Assembly: GCA_900549485.1 (NCBI GenBank)
Contig: UROG01000056.1
Span: 1-7,507, forward strand
DNA: 7,507 bases
Source of the DNA: an uncultured Eubacteriales bacterium
Lineage (GTDB): Bacteria; Bacillota; Clostridia; Oscillospirales; Oscillospiraceae
Direction of reading: 5' to 3'
Shown: positions 6,283 to 7,507 of the stretch, piece by piece
Numbering within the stretch: the first letter of the stretch is position 1
Layout of the letters: each line of letters opens with the position of its first letter
Translations under genes and position numbers: made by a program
Notes under the pieces: model-generated
What the model was told of the DNA's origin: nothing
Databases searched by the model: none
What the model saw: the letters and a program-made list of their open reading frames with translations, nothing else

Positions 6283-7125
6283 TCAGTATTTAAAGCTCTT
6301 ATCATAATGGGCGTAAAATTCCTCCAGACAGATTCCCTGCTCCATTATGAACTTTGCAGCTTCCCTGCCCACATACCGGTAATGCCACGGCTCATCCCAG
6401 CCGGTGAGGAGCAGCTTTTTTGTGGGGTAGCGCTTGATAAATCCGTATTCCCAGCAATGCTCGTCAAGCCACGCATAAAAATCCTGATCCATTTCCGCGT
6501 ATACAAGCCTTGTGCGCTCTCTGTCAAGCAGGTCAACCGCAAGACCAAGCTGATGCTCGCTCGATCCCGGCTTCATAACGATCTTTTCTGCCTGCTTTGC
6601 CGCCTCCTGATATATGGGATCGGTATAGTCAACGGTTTTACCGCCCGCCATTTCATAGGCTATCTGGCTTGCCTTGGTGTTGAATAGCTGCGATTGGAAC
6701 GAATATGTTCTGTACGCGGCTGCAATATATGGCTTGAAGCCCGCGTCTATCATCGCATAGATCATCTCGTTAAGCTCATCCACATGGTCCTTGCGGAATT
6801 TCATCCATGTCGTTGTAGCGATAGTTTCATAGTTCGACGGTTTATCCGGCTCGTCCTGACCGTAGACTGCGGCAAGAAGGTTATCTTCGTTTATAACGGA
6901 ATAAATGTCCAGCGTTATATCAATGTCAGGCCAGATATCCTCTGTCGGCTCAGGCGTTGCGGTAGGAGTGGGCGCGGAAAAATTCACGCTGTCGGAGCTG
7001 ACGTACGCCCCGTCCACGCCGCCGAAAATAACGTTTGTCTGCCTGTCCATGCGGGATATTACAATTGTATATAAAACAACGCTGAGCGCAGCCATGGTAA
7101 TAATCCACAGAGTTTTTTTATGCAT
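6283..7125 (-). CDS. Membrane-anchored VanY-type D-alanyl-D-alanine carboxypeptidase (M15B)
   Basis: Enzymes of this family remove the terminal D-Ala from peptidoglycan stem peptides outside the membrane. From the chosen ATG the protein has 280 residues: a short charged N-terminus, one transmembrane segment (about 6-24, an uncleaved anchor or signal peptide), a Pro/Thr-rich linker (PTPTATPEPTED, 52-63), and a VanY domain at about 105-270. The zinc and catalytic motifs are intact: SSEHQLGLAVD (188-198, H191 and D198) and DEPWH (244-248, E245 and H248). The frame extends four codons upstream to a GTG at 7137, but that GTG is inside the Shine-Dalgarno AAGGTGAT (7133-7140), which sits 7 nt before the ATG at 7125, so the ATG is preferred. 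No vancomycin-resistance partner genes (vanH, vanA, vanX or vanR/S) are nearby, so a housekeeping or sporulation wall role is more likely; that is inference. Confidence 0.92.
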   Translation of the reverse strand: MHKKTLWIITMAALSVVLYTIVISRMDRQTNVIFGGVDGAYVSSDSVNFSAPTPTATPEPTEDIWPDIDITLDIYSVINEDNLLAAVYGQDEPDKPSNYETIATTTWMKFRKDHVDELNEMIYAMIDAGFKPYIAAAYRTYSFQSQLFNTKASQIAYEMAGGKTVDYTDPIYQEAAKQAEKIVMKPGSSEHQLGLAVDLLDRERTRLVYAEMDQDFYAWLDEHCWEYGFIKRYPTKKLLLTGWDEPWHYRYVGREAAKFIMEQGICLEEFYAHYDKSFKY

Positions 7126-7189
7126 TATCCAAATCACCTTCCCTTTAAGACAGCCCGCTCAATGCATCTGCGGCGCCGCCTCAAATGAC

Positions 7190-7218
7190 TTTATAACATA
7201 TTTTTCTGTTTTTTGCAA
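7190..7218 (-). promoter_or_regulatory. Probable sigma-A promoter of the VanY-type gene
   Basis: On the minus strand TTGCAA (7213-7218, 4 of 6 consensus bases) and TATAAA (7190-7195, 5 of 6) are separated by 17 nt. Transcription would begin near 7183, about 58 nt before the ATG. A 10-bp palindrome GCGGCGCCGC (7170-7179) lies in the leader just after the predicted start and could be a small hairpin or operator; nothing shows which. From 7219 to 7347 I find no gene or recognisable site, apart from a near-repeat of 14 nt (7232-7245 and 7285-7298, 12 of 14 identical). Confidence 0.65.
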
Positions 7219-7347
7219 GCGCGTCGGATATCATTCGCCACCTGCGCGCCATTTTCTGTTATAAAGTCCGCTCTATTGAGGCGTCGTTCCCCACCTGCTT
7301 CGCATTTATTCATTTTGGGTCGTCTGCCGTTTCAAACAAAGCCGATT

Positions 7348-7416
7348 AAAAAAAGCCGCAGCGCCTCATAGTGCGTAACTCATCTGTATGGTACGCATTA
7401 TGGGACATTGCGGCTT
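7348..7416 (-). terminator. Long-hairpin terminator of the sigma-factor gene
   Basis: On the minus strand AAGCCGCA (7409-7416) pairs perfectly with TGCGGCTT (7353-7360). Inside, TATGAGG/CCCATA and TACGCA/GTGCGTA segments also pair with a few mismatches, making an extended stem about 64 nt long. It is followed by a T run (complement of 7348-7354). It lies 20 nt after the sigma-factor stop and separates that gene from the VanY-type gene. Confidence 0.85.
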
Positions 7417-7436
7417 AAAATTCAATGTAGGTTCTG

Positions 7437-7507
7437 TTAATTTTCGCCCATAAGCTCTCTAAGCTTTCCGAGGGCTTTCTTCTCTATGCGCGACACATAT
7501 GAGCGGC
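7437..7507 (-). CDS. sigK: Sporulation sigma factor, C-terminal end only (SigK-type)
   Basis: Only the last 22 codons and the TAA stop (7437-7439) are inside the window; the rest lies beyond the right edge. The visible peptide, RSYVSRIEKKALGKLRELMGEN, contains the recognition helix end of sigma-70 region 4.2. RSYVSRIEKKAL matches the SigK form (SigE has QSYISRLEK, SigF and SigG have QAQVSRLEK), so a late mother-cell sporulation sigma factor is the best call. Whether the complete gene is intact, or interrupted as in some sigK loci, cannot be seen. Assignment of the exact sigma is from a short peptide. Confidence 0.65.
   Translation of the reverse strand, partial: RSYVSRIEKKALGKLRELMGEN

Overview
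The window looks like part of the chromosome of an anaerobic, spore-forming Firmicute of class Clostridia, probably Oscillospirales (Ruminococcaceae-like). The evidence is the DUF512 radical-SAM / der / plsY gene order, the DUF177 (yceD)-rpmF pair, strong AGGAGG-type ribosome sites, and a gene at the right edge ending in a SigK-type sigma factor C-terminus. The genus is inference only. Every gene I can support is on the minus strand, so transcription runs right to left.

Right to left: (1) the last 22 codons of a sporulation-type sigma factor, closed by a long hairpin terminator; (2) a membrane-anchored VanY-type D,D-carboxypeptidase with its own promoter; (3) a yceD-rpmF operon driven by an exact consensus sigma-A promoter (TTGACA, 17 nt, TATAAT) and closed by a strong terminator right after rpmF; (4) a DUF512 radical-SAM gene, then der, then plsY overlapping der by 4 nt, probably one operon joining ribosome assembly (Der) and phospholipid synthesis (PlsY-like); (5) two tandem genes for secreted Cys/His-rich proteins of unknown function, clearly duplicates of each other, with a probable extended -10 promoter; (6) a terminal 183 bp without a gene, packed with inverted repeats.

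The housekeeping part is mostly ordinary. Three things deserve attention: the paired secreted Cys/His-rich proteins, which look like an undescribed extracellular metal-binding or disulfide-rich module; the PlsY homologue, whose three signature motifs are all altered; and the multi-hairpin intergenic element at the left edge. I see no CRISPR array, tRNA, rRNA, insertion sequence or phage gene.
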